34,124 nt of DNA, taken from Armatimonadota bacterium (lineage in GTDB: Bacteria > Armatimonadota > UBA5829). The position numbers were made by a program, and so were the translations under genes. Within the stretch, counting starts at the first letter, position 1; each line of letters begins with the position of its first letter. The stretch covers positions 1 to 34,124 of the forward strand of contig JAPLCU010000192.1 in the NCBI GenBank assembly GCA_026392045.1, in the 5' to 3' direction. This document shows positions 6,299 to 15,170 of this stretch, piece by piece. The notes below the pieces were generated by a model. The model was not told where the DNA came from, made no database searches, and was given only the letters and a program-made list of their open reading frames with translations.

Positions 6299-9200
6299 TT
6301 AGTGATACATGTAAGGCTTCATCCGCTTCAGCCACCGCTGCATAAGAGGCGACAACTGCGCGTAGGACTTCTCCCACGAAGTGCGGCCGTCCCAATCAAC
6401 TTTTGTGCTCCATTTGCCTATCTGGAACGGGGCTGCCTGGCGCATCTGGTTCTTGTCTTCGGGCATCAGCGGCAGAATCTCGCCTTTCAAACGTTCCACG
6501 ATAATCTGCTTATACTGATCCTTGCCCCAACCGAGGGAAACAAGGGCCTGATATTCGTCCGGGTTATTGGCAAGCGCAGTATCTACGCGCAGGCTCTTAA
6601 TTTTGCCCTGCATTTGGCCAATCTGCGCTGGCATTCCAGCCGTACCCTTCATGACATACGCATCACGGGCTGAGTTGGTATTGAAGTTGTTTCTTTCGTC
6701 TTCAAGTGCAACCAAAACAGGATCGGACCAGATTCCTCGCTCCAAATCCTCGCGTTTTTGCTGATACTTTCGCTGGTCGGCTGATGCGTTGGCATAACGC
6801 GGGTCTTTACCAGCGACCTCATCAATCTTGGCTCTCTCTTCCTGATTGATGCGTTCGAACTCTCGATCAAATTGTCGCCATTCGGAATCGTCCCGAAGCA
6901 AAACATCGCGCCGTCTCCACTGCTCGTCGTTCAACTGGCGCTCTCGCTCTCTCAATTGATCATTGCGCTGGGTGGTCGGCTTGGGATCGGTCTTATTCAA
7001 CTCATCCATCACGCTCTGATATTCCTTACGATTCTTTATGATGACCGAGTCAGTCTTCATTATGCCGTCCTGATACGCGTTTCTTCTCTTCTCGACGTCC
7101 GCGCGCTTGTCATTTAGCGCCTTGAGCTCGGCTTCGAGACTCTTACGCGCAGCCTGCTCAATTTCCTCTCTCAGCCTACGCGCATCATCTTCGCTTTTTT
7201 GCGCAGCTGCACATTCCGCATTAGCATTCCGAAGCTCACGGAAGCGATCCTGACGCTTTCTTTCGGCATCATCAGACTTTTGACGCTTTGCTATATTCTC
7301 TGGCTGTTTATCAAACTCTGAGCTGAGTTCGCCTCGGCGGGTATCCAGTTTCATCTGGAGGTCCTTTAGCTGCTGCTCCAATTTGCTGACTTCCTCCGAA
7401 TTGCCAAGCTCGGCAATACGGGCATCGACCTTTTTAATCCATGCATCGTAGAACATATACATGTCCGTCTTCTGGACATCATCTCTATATTTGGCTTCCT
7501 TCGATTCATAGTCGGCGAATTTCTTGTCAAAACTCGCCATGAAATCAGCGTCGATGCGGCGCGACGAAACCATCGGCACCTCCGGCGCCGCAGCAAAATC
7601 GTCGTATACGGTGAAATAGATATGCAAATAATCGATGGCGCCTTTGAAGAACTGCTTCTGATCGCGAGTAGCTGCGATGAAGTTGCGTTTCTCAGCGCCT
7701 GCCGGGAAGACGTTCGCTGCGCGGAAATCAGACGCCTTTTCAGCGATTTTCTCGTTATTCAGCCAAAGGCGAATATTCTGGCCATCTATCTCAACGCGGC
7801 ATGTCGCCCATTTTCCAGTTTCGATGAGCTTGGAGCCGGTTATCTTATCGATCTTGGCGCCCTGGTTCATAACCAAAGCGAGTTCGCCAGACGGTGCGAT
7901 TGTCAGTTTGAAGCAGTTCTCCTTAGAAGTGCCGAAATCAAAGACAGTCTGCTCGCCGCCGCCATCCCACTTGAGTGAGATATCTATCGTAATCTCCCCA
8001 AGATCAGCCACGGCGCCATCGGCCTCGGCGTATTGATCCTTGCCATTAAATGTGAATGCTCGAATGTCGCCGTCTTTCACAAAACCGGGCTTGCCATAGA
8101 GCACACCGTCATAAAAGATCAGATCGTTGCTATGAGCGCCAAAACCAAACATTCCAAAGCTGTGTTCCTGGAACCAGTCCTCTAGCAAAATCGTTTCAGG
8201 ACGATCAAACGCATAATTCGCCTCAAGCTTCAAGCCTGCGTTCTTAAACACGTCTACCCGCTCCTCAGGAGCGTCACGCTTGACCGGCACGCCGGTAATC
8301 ATCTGGAAATTACATATCGGCGCAGTTTTGTTGAAGTCTACCTTGCTAGCGCGGTTATATATATTGCGAAAAACTCTCGCATAGTCAGTGAGAATAACAT
8401 CGCCGCAAACAACTGCCTTACCATAGACCTTTGCGTGGTCCTTTATCAGCACTTTCGGACCGCTGATCATCGCATAATCTTCTATAATCGCATTGTCGAG
8501 CACCTGAGCGCCATCAAGCACCATACAGTCCGGGCCGACATACGCGCTGGGGGCCACTTTGGCGCTCTTTGCGACCCAGCCGCCGCCATTCGGGTGCCGT
8601 GCGCCCTGCGCGTTCTCTAGCAGCCACTTGGCTCGCCATTCGAGGAATGTGGCCGAAGCCAGCGCCGTCTGACGTGAGATGGGTCTATTCGCAATCGGGC
8701 AAAACATAGCGTCCGTGAAAAGTCCATCCTGCATAACACGGTCAATCATCTGCGGAGCTTTCACTAAAAGCGATTCCAGAGTCTGTTTCATCTGGGCATA
8801 TTGCGGAGTGTCGGAAGGATGAGGCCAGTCAGTTTGACCGCAATTATCATTATTGGCGTCCGCTCTTGCCATTAGACTCGGGCCGATAAGTTCCATGTTT
8901 TCATTGACGCCGATAGGGGCGTTCGGATTTGCCGGACGGCATCCTGTTAGTTGGACTTCATACGGATACTTATAGGTGAAGCCTCCCTGGTAGATATGGT
9001 TCATCCTGCCGCCGCCATCGATCATACCAGGCGCCAGCGCATAAGGCGTGGCGGTGACGGTCAGCCAAAATCGCCTGTCGCCCTCTTTCATGTCCATACT
9101 CATTTCGCCCTTGTTCCATAGCGGGCTGTAGCGCGGACGATTATTAGCGCCTACAACGACGATACACGCGCGCCAATCGCCATAGGTATCCGGGTCATAG

Positions 9201-10732
9201 AGTCCCCTGAAATCAACAGTTATCTTCTTTGCGCCGGGTTCGGCGGTCATCCGCACAACATTACAGCCAAATGGTTCGGGCGCTTCCGTTCTCGTGCTTC
9301 GATACAGTCCTTTGGAGCGGTCGAGCGCAACAAGATATGCGCGATTGGGCTGCGGGTATGTCTCGCGCAACATGCCTTCCAGTTCGTAGTCATATTCGGC
9401 GAATCGCGCGCCTATTTCCCCCATGAAATCGCCCATTCCCTTGATGCCGTTATCCCAAATGCCGCGCTCCTGACCAAGCCGCGCTATTGCGTGCATGGGA
9501 GTATTTTCTGTCTCGGTCATAAGTGATGGGAAACTCGCTACAGCCGCATAGCCCCAGTTTGGATCGTCACCCATCATCGTGTAGCCGAATCCGCCGGGAT
9601 ATTGTCCCCAGAAGAAGTTCTTGTATGGCCTATTGATCCCAAACGTCACTTTGCGAACAAGAGATGGATCAGCCATGGTCTGCATAGCGTCACAGCGAGT
9701 CTCGCCGCCGCCCAGCAACACCATCGGGTCACTGCAACAGCCGTGTCCCCATTCGTGATACAGACCTTCCCAGCACGCAGTGCTGCATCCGCCGTATCCG
9801 CCGCCGTTGCCACGCCCGATTATTTCAATCCCGTTTACCAGGGTGCCGCCGTAGACAACGCTGTATTTGTACTGAACTGGTTTTTCCCAATAAGGCATCA
9901 AGTGACCAGAATATTCGTTATAAGCCCAATAATCCTCGAACATTCGCAAGGTAGCGGCGCGGTGCTGCACCGAATCTTTTTCTCTCGCCTGGTTGATCCA
10001 GACGCCGGGGACACCGTCACCAGCCTCTTCGGACCCGGAAGAAATCACAAAACGATCGCTTTGAATTCTAAAAGTGCCGGGCGAATAGAGTTTACCTATA
10101 GGATACCGCGACTCAAGGTCCGGTGGAATCTTGGTGGGAGGTGGTTCAAGCGTCTTGCGGACCCTGGCCATCTCCTTCTCATAGAGGTCAAGGATATACT
10201 TTTGATCGGCATCGCTGAATGAGCCCTTGGTAAAGCAGCGCTTCCGTCCATCCTCGAGACGGAGTATAACGCCAGGACAAATACCCCTGCCCTGTGCAAG
10301 AATCCGCCCTTCATCCCAGAACGGAATATCTTGTGCGGTACCGATGCCTCGGAAGCCGATCAGATGGGCCTTGAACTGTTTCTTGCCCCGCAGATCCTCT
10401 GGCCACCATTTGGCAAATACACCCACTTCAACCAGCGGCTCGATCTCGGGCGTGCGGATGGTCCAAGTGCGCAATTCCACGCCCTTTGGCACATCAACTA
10501 TATCCACACCCTTCTTCGGCCACCATGTTACAACGCGCTTGTTGTAACCAACAGCATCCGAGCCGCCCTCTTGACTGATTTTATCCAGACCAACATCAGC
10601 CCGGCGTTTCCCTGGATACTGAATATTCTTAAAATAATCATATCCTTCGGCAAAGGCCGATGCCGCAAGTCCGAGAGTAATCAACGACATCAAAGCCCTC
10701 AACGCCCACACGTTTCGTTGCGTTTTTATCAC
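6299..10732 (-). CDS. Giant secreted HEWGH-motif protein with beta-helix, LamG-like and coiled-coil regions
   Basis: Exported protein of 1477 residues with a signal peptide (about 1-29, ending ASAFA). A probable zinc-metallopeptidase site is HEWGH (326-330), followed by GGGETRCDA, where E344 could be the third ligand. Around 724-784 a run of V/I-spaced short repeats (VGPDCMVLDGAQVL..., VLIKDHAKVYGKAVV) looks like a left-handed beta-helix. About 894-1044 resembles a LamG/concanavalin-like sandwich (AFTFNGKDQYAEADG; RLWLNNEKIAEK). From about 1100 to 1365 it is highly charged and coiled-coil-like. The start is GTG (10730-10732) with an AGAGGA-type Shine-Dalgarno; the nearby ATG at 10740 is out of frame and stops after three codons. 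Peptidase activity is inferred from the motif only. I do not recognise the complete architecture. Confidence 0.8.
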   Translation of the reverse strand: MIKTQRNVWALRALMSLITLGLAASAFAEGYDYFKNIQYPGKRRADVGLDKISQEGGSDAVGYNKRVVTWWPKKGVDIVDVPKGVELRTWTIRTPEIEPLVEVGVFAKWWPEDLRGKKQFKAHLIGFRGIGTAQDIPFWDEGRILAQGRGICPGVILRLEDGRKRCFTKGSFSDADQKYILDLYEKEMARVRKTLEPPPTKIPPDLESRYPIGKLYSPGTFRIQSDRFVISSGSEEAGDGVPGVWINQAREKDSVQHRAATLRMFEDYWAYNEYSGHLMPYWEKPVQYKYSVVYGGTLVNGIEIIGRGNGGGYGGCSTACWEGLYHEWGHGCCSDPMVLLGGGETRCDAMQTMADPSLVRKVTFGINRPYKNFFWGQYPGGFGYTMMGDDPNWGYAAVASFPSLMTETENTPMHAIARLGQERGIWDNGIKGMGDFMGEIGARFAEYDYELEGMLRETYPQPNRAYLVALDRSKGLYRSTRTEAPEPFGCNVVRMTAEPGAKKITVDFRGLYDPDTYGDWRACIVVVGANNRPRYSPLWNKGEMSMDMKEGDRRFWLTVTATPYALAPGMIDGGGRMNHIYQGGFTYKYPYEVQLTGCRPANPNAPIGVNENMELIGPSLMARADANNDNCGQTDWPHPSDTPQYAQMKQTLESLLVKAPQMIDRVMQDGLFTDAMFCPIANRPISRQTALASATFLEWRAKWLLENAQGARHPNGGGWVAKSAKVAPSAYVGPDCMVLDGAQVLDNAIIEDYAMISGPKVLIKDHAKVYGKAVVCGDVILTDYARVFRNIYNRASKVDFNKTAPICNFQMITGVPVKRDAPEERVDVFKNAGLKLEANYAFDRPETILLEDWFQEHSFGMFGFGAHSNDLIFYDGVLYGKPGFVKDGDIRAFTFNGKDQYAEADGAVADLGEITIDISLKWDGGGEQTVFDFGTSKENCFKLTIAPSGELALVMNQGAKIDKITGSKLIETGKWATCRVEIDGQNIRLWLNNEKIAEKASDFRAANVFPAGAEKRNFIAATRDQKQFFKGAIDYLHIYFTVYDDFAAAPEVPMVSSRRIDADFMASFDKKFADYESKEAKYRDDVQKTDMYMFYDAWIKKVDARIAELGNSEEVSKLEQQLKDLQMKLDTRRGELSSEFDKQPENIAKRQKSDDAERKRQDRFRELRNANAECAAAQKSEDDARRLREEIEQAARKSLEAELKALNDKRADVEKRRNAYQDGIMKTDSVIIKNRKEYQSVMDELNKTDPKPTTQRNDQLRERERQLNDEQWRRRDVLLRDDSEWRQFDREFERINQEERAKIDEVAGKDPRYANASADQRKYQQKREDLERGIWSDPVLVALEDERNNFNTNSARDAYVMKGTAGMPAQIGQMQGKIKSLRVDTALANNPDEYQALVSLGWGKDQYKQIIVERLKGEILPLMPEDKNQMRQAAPFQIGKWSTKVDWDGRTSWEKSYAQLSPLMQRWLKRMKPYMYH

Positions 10733-10779
10733 AGCGCCATTCCTCTTTCTTTCTTGAGATTTCTCTGAGAACTAACTCC

Positions 10780-10878
10780 GCTTACGGGCGGGATTGCAAA
10801 TCCGCCCGAACAAGCACAGTGCAGCAACAGGCGCATCAGAGATTGCGCCCGAACAATATTTGATTGCGCCCGAACAAT
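10780..10878. repeat. Hairpin and short repeats in the 10733-10891 gap
   Basis: An imperfect palindrome near 10785-10808 (CGGGCGGGATT with AATCCGCCCG) is followed by two copies of GATTGCGCCCGAACAAT at 10841-10857 and 10862-10878. CGCCCGAACAA also occurs once just after the hairpin. The block lies after the stop of the DUF3352-like gene and before the giant secreted gene, both on the minus strand, so it may include a terminator. Confidence 0.6.
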
Positions 10879-10891
10879 CATTCGCTCCCGA

Positions 10892-12562
10892 CTATTTCCC
10901 AAAAGGCACGACGGTCAGCAATTCATAACTTGTTGGGGTTGATGTCCCGACAATGCCAAATCTGCCAACTTTATGTGAGATCACAATTACAGATTTCATA
11001 TCCGGGTCGGCCTTCTCAGCAAAAGTATCGACTATTTGACCAATGTCACCGAAGACAAGAAACTCAGATTGGTTCGGCAAGTATTTCTTAACCAGTTGGA
11101 AGCCCTCGGATGACATCTTATCGTTTGTTTCGTATACACTGATAACGTGCTTGGCGGCGCCTGGCACACCTAAGCTCAAGATCAACTTGTCTCCCATCAT
11201 TACCTCAGAAAGATAATCTTTGTCGATGGAAGCCAGGAAACCTGGTTGGCCGGCGATATTGGTGGGCTTAACAGTCACCCCGCCCATTGTCGCCATCACC
11301 AAATGCAGTTTTTTCATGGATTCAGTCATGACATCAGGTTTATCGACCGTAAGCACAACATTCAGCGCACCGGGAAATCCCTGCGGCTTTTCTGGCGCCT
11401 TGGGCACATAAAAAATCTGTAAAGATTTGATTCTGTCCAAAACATCCTTGCTGATGTCCAATCCCACAGCCTCTTTCACCTGTGCAAACGCTTTGTCCAT
11501 CTCGGCCTTTGCGCTGGGATTCTTTTCGATCTGCTTTTTGTATTGGGTCCAAGTATCCCTGAAATTGTTCATCGAGATCAAGATCGCAGCGTCTTTCGGA
11601 GCGCCTGCCATCAGTGTATAAATGCTGGAGGTCTTGCCTGTTATTCCACTGTCTTTGGTAATGCCGCGCGTTGTGAATGTCAGCCCATCCGCAGTGGCTT
11701 CCGCTGTGCAGACTGTGGAAATGTTGTTTTCAATGCCCTCTTTAAGATTATCCGCCGTGCCGGGAGGCGCCATAGCAGATATCACCTGCAACATAGGTCC
11801 CACGAGCTTATAAAGATTCCCGCCCGAATAATATGACGTGGCGAAGGCAGCAGAGGTATTATTGCGAAGGCTGGTGTAGTTCTTTTCGGCGAGAAGACTC
11901 GGCTTGCCTTGAGCTACATCCACCATCTTCTTGAAGGCATTCTCACTATTTGTAATTGTGATTGAGTTCTTAACCGCTCCCACATAGAACACAAGCTCCG
12001 CCGCGCTAAACTGGGTCGGAATGTCGCCCATTGGATTTTTTGTGCTTATGCGTAAGCAAGATTCGCCAGCATACTCGAACTTGCTGAAAGTAATCTTGTT
12101 CTTCGTGAGCTGGTTCTCGATAATGGTCATAAGCGCTTTCGCTTCACCATTGCTCTTTATGCCTATGGCTCCTGCCATCTCGGGCGCTGCTCCAGCCATT
12201 TCGGTGAGCACAGCAAAAGCGCCAGTGCTGTTCAAATGCTCAAGAACGTCTTTCTCGACATCCAACCCCAACTGCTTGTTGATCTCAGCGATATCTTTCT
12301 TCTCGATCTTAATACCAGCTTCTTTGAACATTTCGACGGTATACTTTAGAGCCGCTTTCTTATCAGCGGTGGATGTGGCGTCAATCGTGATAGCGAATGT
12401 CGCTTCCTGAGGAATAAATGCAGCCGGATCATTTGGCTTCATTTTGCCAAGTATCATGTATGCTGCGACCGCCGCAACGATCACCAGCGCCGCCAACACC
12501 AATATTGGTGTGCGTTTTTTTGACTTCGGTTTTTCTACGACAACATTGACTTGCTCTTCCAT
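10892..12562 (-). CDS. DUF3352-like membrane-anchored protein
   Basis: Protein of 556 residues with a short cytoplasmic lysine-rich N-terminus, one membrane helix (about 18-39, TPILVLAALVIVAAVAAYMI) and a large outside domain. The domain begins PNDPAAFIPQEATFAITID, the pattern of DUF3352-type proteins, whose function is not established. Repeated segments such as DIAEINKQLGLDVEKDVLEHL and AQVKEAVGLDISKDVLDRI suggest an internal duplication. The start at 12562 is preferred over the upstream in-frame ATG because AAGGGGGAACC precedes it and the membrane helix follows at the usual distance. It is a single-gene unit, divergent from the glycoside hydrolase gene. Confidence 0.6.
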   Translation of the reverse strand: MEEQVNVVVEKPKSKKRTPILVLAALVIVAAVAAYMILGKMKPNDPAAFIPQEATFAITIDATSTADKKAALKYTVEMFKEAGIKIEKKDIAEINKQLGLDVEKDVLEHLNSTGAFAVLTEMAGAAPEMAGAIGIKSNGEAKALMTIIENQLTKNKITFSKFEYAGESCLRISTKNPMGDIPTQFSAAELVFYVGAVKNSITITNSENAFKKMVDVAQGKPSLLAEKNYTSLRNNTSAAFATSYYSGGNLYKLVGPMLQVISAMAPPGTADNLKEGIENNISTVCTAEATADGLTFTTRGITKDSGITGKTSSIYTLMAGAPKDAAILISMNNFRDTWTQYKKQIEKNPSAKAEMDKAFAQVKEAVGLDISKDVLDRIKSLQIFYVPKAPEKPQGFPGALNVVLTVDKPDVMTESMKKLHLVMATMGGVTVKPTNIAGQPGFLASIDKDYLSEVMMGDKLILSLGVPGAAKHVISVYETNDKMSSEGFQLVKKYLPNQSEFLVFGDIGQIVDTFAEKADPDMKSVIVISHKVGRFGIVGTSTPTSYELLTVVPFGK

Positions 12563-12722
12563 TAATGGTTCCCCCTTAAATATGAGCGAACAATTGGCCC
12601 GTAGTGCGCCAAAAATAACTCGCCACTTGCCACTGTATTCTACACGCGCACGCATGAATCCTTCCGTTATATGAAAATTGCCATCGGAAGATTCAAAACA
12701 AGAATACCAACGCCAATAAAAC

Positions 12723-12731
12723 TGCTATAAT
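12723..12731 (+). promoter_or_regulatory. Extended -10 promoter element ahead of the MITE and glycoside hydrolase gene
   Basis: TGCTATAAT matches the extended -10 form TGnTATAAT exactly. No convincing -35 is visible, which extended -10 promoters tolerate. Its predicted transcription start falls at about 12738, the left edge of the 202-bp element, so the element would be transcribed as a leader of the glycoside hydrolase mRNA. Confidence 0.4.
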
Positions 12732-12736
12732 GTGTG

Positions 12737-12938
12737 GGGTGCATCCCATGTTTATGACAGTCAACAATTTTCATCACGGAAGCACGGAATTTGTGAATCA
12801 TGGAATGGAGCAATCAAAAAGTTCTTGTGTTCAGCGAAGCCGCACGCGCCATTTAATTGTCGAATCGAATCGTTTCTGTGCTTCCTCTATTCCGTGTTTC
12901 CGTGATTGTGTTTCTTTCCATCAATGTGGGACGCACCC
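12737..12938. mobile_element. 202-bp MITE-like element with a 9-bp target duplication
   Basis: The ends are inverted: GGGTGCATCCCATGTTTATG on the left, and on the right (reverse complement) GGGTGCGTCCCACATTGATG. A second inverted pair lies further in, ATCACGGAAGCACGGAAT (12773-12790) against 12889-12906, with one mismatch. The element is bounded by TAATGTGTG (12728-12736) and TAATGTTTG (12939-12947), an 8/9 direct repeat exactly abutting both ends. It has no coding capacity, so it is a non-autonomous element. The family of the mobilising transposase is not known; 9-bp duplications are made by several IS families. Confidence 0.75.
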
Positions 12939-12982
12939 TAATGTTTGTTGATGCTTGACACATTGCAAGAGGTTATTGAAAG

Positions 12983-15076
12983 ATGAATACGAAGACTTTT
13001 GGCACGCCTAAGTATAGGTTGGATATCGAATGGGATGAACAGATCGGCAATATAACACTCACCGACATATATTCCAAAGTGGCTTTTGCCGACAGCCAAT
13101 ACCGATATTCCGCATTTCTGGAATATGAGGACAACATCGTCGATCTTGAAGGCCTTTATGAGCCAACGTTCGAGGAAGAGACTCCCGACAGAGGCGGCGT
13201 GATTGTCACCATCAGCGGATATTTGGGCGAGCCCGGCGGCCCATTGCTCATCAAGCTCAGCCATCGCCTGTATATCCCTGAGGACGAAGATTTTCTTGAA
13301 GAGCGAATACTTCTGCACAATGAAGGCAGAATAGATATTGTGCTGCGCGGTTACAGGTTCGGCTTTCGCAAAAAGCTCCAAATGCCCAAGCGCTATGGCG
13401 GCCCTGGCATTGATATAGAAGATTATAGGATTGTCGCGCTGCCTTTCAGGCTGCAGCCGGATGGAACCAAGTATGACTATCAGTTGGATGATATTTACCA
13501 TGGCCGCTACCAGAGCGCCCAGTTCTTCAATCCGGCTCGCCTTGTGCAGGAGGTCGTCGACAAAGGCAGATCTCGCTCTGAAGGATGGGCCTGGACCGAT
13601 GGCGAAAATGGCTTCTTGATAGTAAAATACAACCCGACCAACATAGAATACTCTATGCTCGACACTGAGCGCCGTGATGGCGAAACCTACCTGAGCTTTG
13701 GCGGGGCCTCACCATCGCTCTATAATGAACCAGTAGAGGTCAGAAACTTGCGGGCGAATGCCGAAGTCGGTTTCGGCATCACAAAATATCATTTTTATGA
13801 AGGTCTGTGGCGGCGGGGCGCATACATTTTTCGGGAATATATGGACAGCTTGGGGCACAGTCGACCAGAAGATTATTCGCCAATGCTTCTCTGGGATTCT
13901 GAATACGAAATCGGCAGGCATGGGAGTGACCCGGATCAATTAGCAGCCAATTACAGCCTGGAAGCCCTGGAGAACGAGGCTAGAAATGCCCGGGAGATGG
14001 GTTGCGAAGCTATTTTCCTAGGCCCCGGCTGGGAAACCTCCGAAGGCAGCTCTATCTGGGATACCGAACGTCTGGGTGAGGTAGACCAGTTTGTTGCCCA
14101 CATGCGTGACGAATACAGCCTGAAAGTTGGCTTCAAGACCATTGGCAGGAATTACTCAGACGACTTCCGCGGACTGTATCGCAGGCGACCAGATGGCAGC
14201 ATCGGGTTCTATGCGCCGTATCACAATAAGCCATTCTATGAACCCTGCTATTGCACCCTTAAGTATCAGCAGATTCAGATGGGCAGAATCGGCAAGTTGT
14301 TGGATGCCGGGATGAGCTTTGTTTCCTTTGATGAATTCGATTGGCGAGGGTCATGCGGTGACGCAACTCATGGCCATCCCACGCCAACCACCCCCAATAT
14401 GCACTCGATTGCGGTGGCCGATATCGTCAGGGGAGTGCGCGAGAAATTTCCACAGGTAAGTATCTCAATGCACGATCCGGTCTGGCCTTGGGGAATACGA
14501 TATTTGCCGGCATATTATTTACACGGGCTTGGGGAATCATTCGATGAGCTGTGGGGATTCGATTTCACCTGGAACGCTCTGGACGATCTTCTCTCCGGTA
14601 AAGCTCTCAGTTTGTTCTATTATAATCTGGCGTATGATATTCCTCTCCACCTCAACATCAGCATGGAGAACGATAATGACAACTGCCTCGCGTTCTGGTG
14701 GTATGCTTCAACCGTCAGGCACTTGGGCATAGGCGGCAGGAAGGGCAATAACATCAGATTTGCGGCATACAGGGCTGCCATACAAGAATACAAGGCATTG
14801 AAATGCTTATATACTCAAGGCACATTCTATGCACTGGATGAACTCACACACCTGCACGCTGATATCGAATCCGGGCAAGCGGTAGTGAATGCATTCAATC
14901 TGACAGACAGGGCGATGTCGCGTACGGTCGAAATACGGCTTCCCGAGATCGGTTTCTTCGAGAAAATGGAAGTTCAAGGGGTCCAACACGAAGTGCAAGG
15001 CAGTAAGTTGGTTCTCAACCTGGAGATTCCGCCGTTCAGCCCGCTGCTCATAAAGCTCAGCGCAGTTCGAGACTAG
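12983..15076 (+). CDS. Predicted glycoside hydrolase (alpha-galactosidase-like, tentative)
   Basis: Protein of 697 residues without a signal peptide, so probably cytoplasmic. Residues 1 to about 280 look like a beta-rich N-terminal domain. A TIM-barrel-like region follows, with strand-like segments CEAIFLGPGW, KVGFKTIG, MSFVSFDEFDW (acidic D450, E451, D453), VSISMHDPVWPWG and LHLNISMENDND. The final 100 residues are again beta-rich (AVVNAFNLTDRAMSRTVEIRLPEIG). This three-part plan and the acidic strand end fit clan GH-D-type enzymes (GH36/GH27), but I cannot assign a family or substrate. AGAGG lies about 10 nt before the ATG. The MITE and an extended -10 lie upstream. The oligoendopeptidase gene follows after 94 bp. 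Confidence 0.5.
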   Translation: MNTKTFGTPKYRLDIEWDEQIGNITLTDIYSKVAFADSQYRYSAFLEYEDNIVDLEGLYEPTFEEETPDRGGVIVTISGYLGEPGGPLLIKLSHRLYIPEDEDFLEERILLHNEGRIDIVLRGYRFGFRKKLQMPKRYGGPGIDIEDYRIVALPFRLQPDGTKYDYQLDDIYHGRYQSAQFFNPARLVQEVVDKGRSRSEGWAWTDGENGFLIVKYNPTNIEYSMLDTERRDGETYLSFGGASPSLYNEPVEVRNLRANAEVGFGITKYHFYEGLWRRGAYIFREYMDSLGHSRPEDYSPMLLWDSEYEIGRHGSDPDQLAANYSLEALENEARNAREMGCEAIFLGPGWETSEGSSIWDTERLGEVDQFVAHMRDEYSLKVGFKTIGRNYSDDFRGLYRRRPDGSIGFYAPYHNKPFYEPCYCTLKYQQIQMGRIGKLLDAGMSFVSFDEFDWRGSCGDATHGHPTPTTPNMHSIAVADIVRGVREKFPQVSISMHDPVWPWGIRYLPAYYLHGLGESFDELWGFDFTWNALDDLLSGKALSLFYYNLAYDIPLHLNISMENDNDNCLAFWWYASTVRHLGIGGRKGNNIRFAAYRAAIQEYKALKCLYTQGTFYALDELTHLHADIESGQAVVNAFNLTDRAMSRTVEIRLPEIGFFEKMEVQGVQHEVQGSKLVLNLEIPPFSPLLIKLSAVRD

Positions 15077-15170
15077 AACAACAAGAGTAAGGCGCAGAAC
15101 GTGTGTGGTCAACGTCACCCTGAACTCTTACATATACTATTGCGCCACTACTTCACAACAGGAGATATAT

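Noticed and set aside
6032-6673. 213-codon plus-strand ORF
   Set aside because: It is antisense to both the FGE-fold and giant secreted genes, which have clear domains and signal peptides on the other strand.
9602-10222. 206-codon plus-strand ORF
   Set aside because: Antisense to the HEWGH region of the giant protein; no recognisable motif or start signal.
15105-15170. GTG start extending the oligoendopeptidase by 22 residues
   Set aside because: The extension lacks family similarity, and AGGAG sits six nt before the ATG at 15171.
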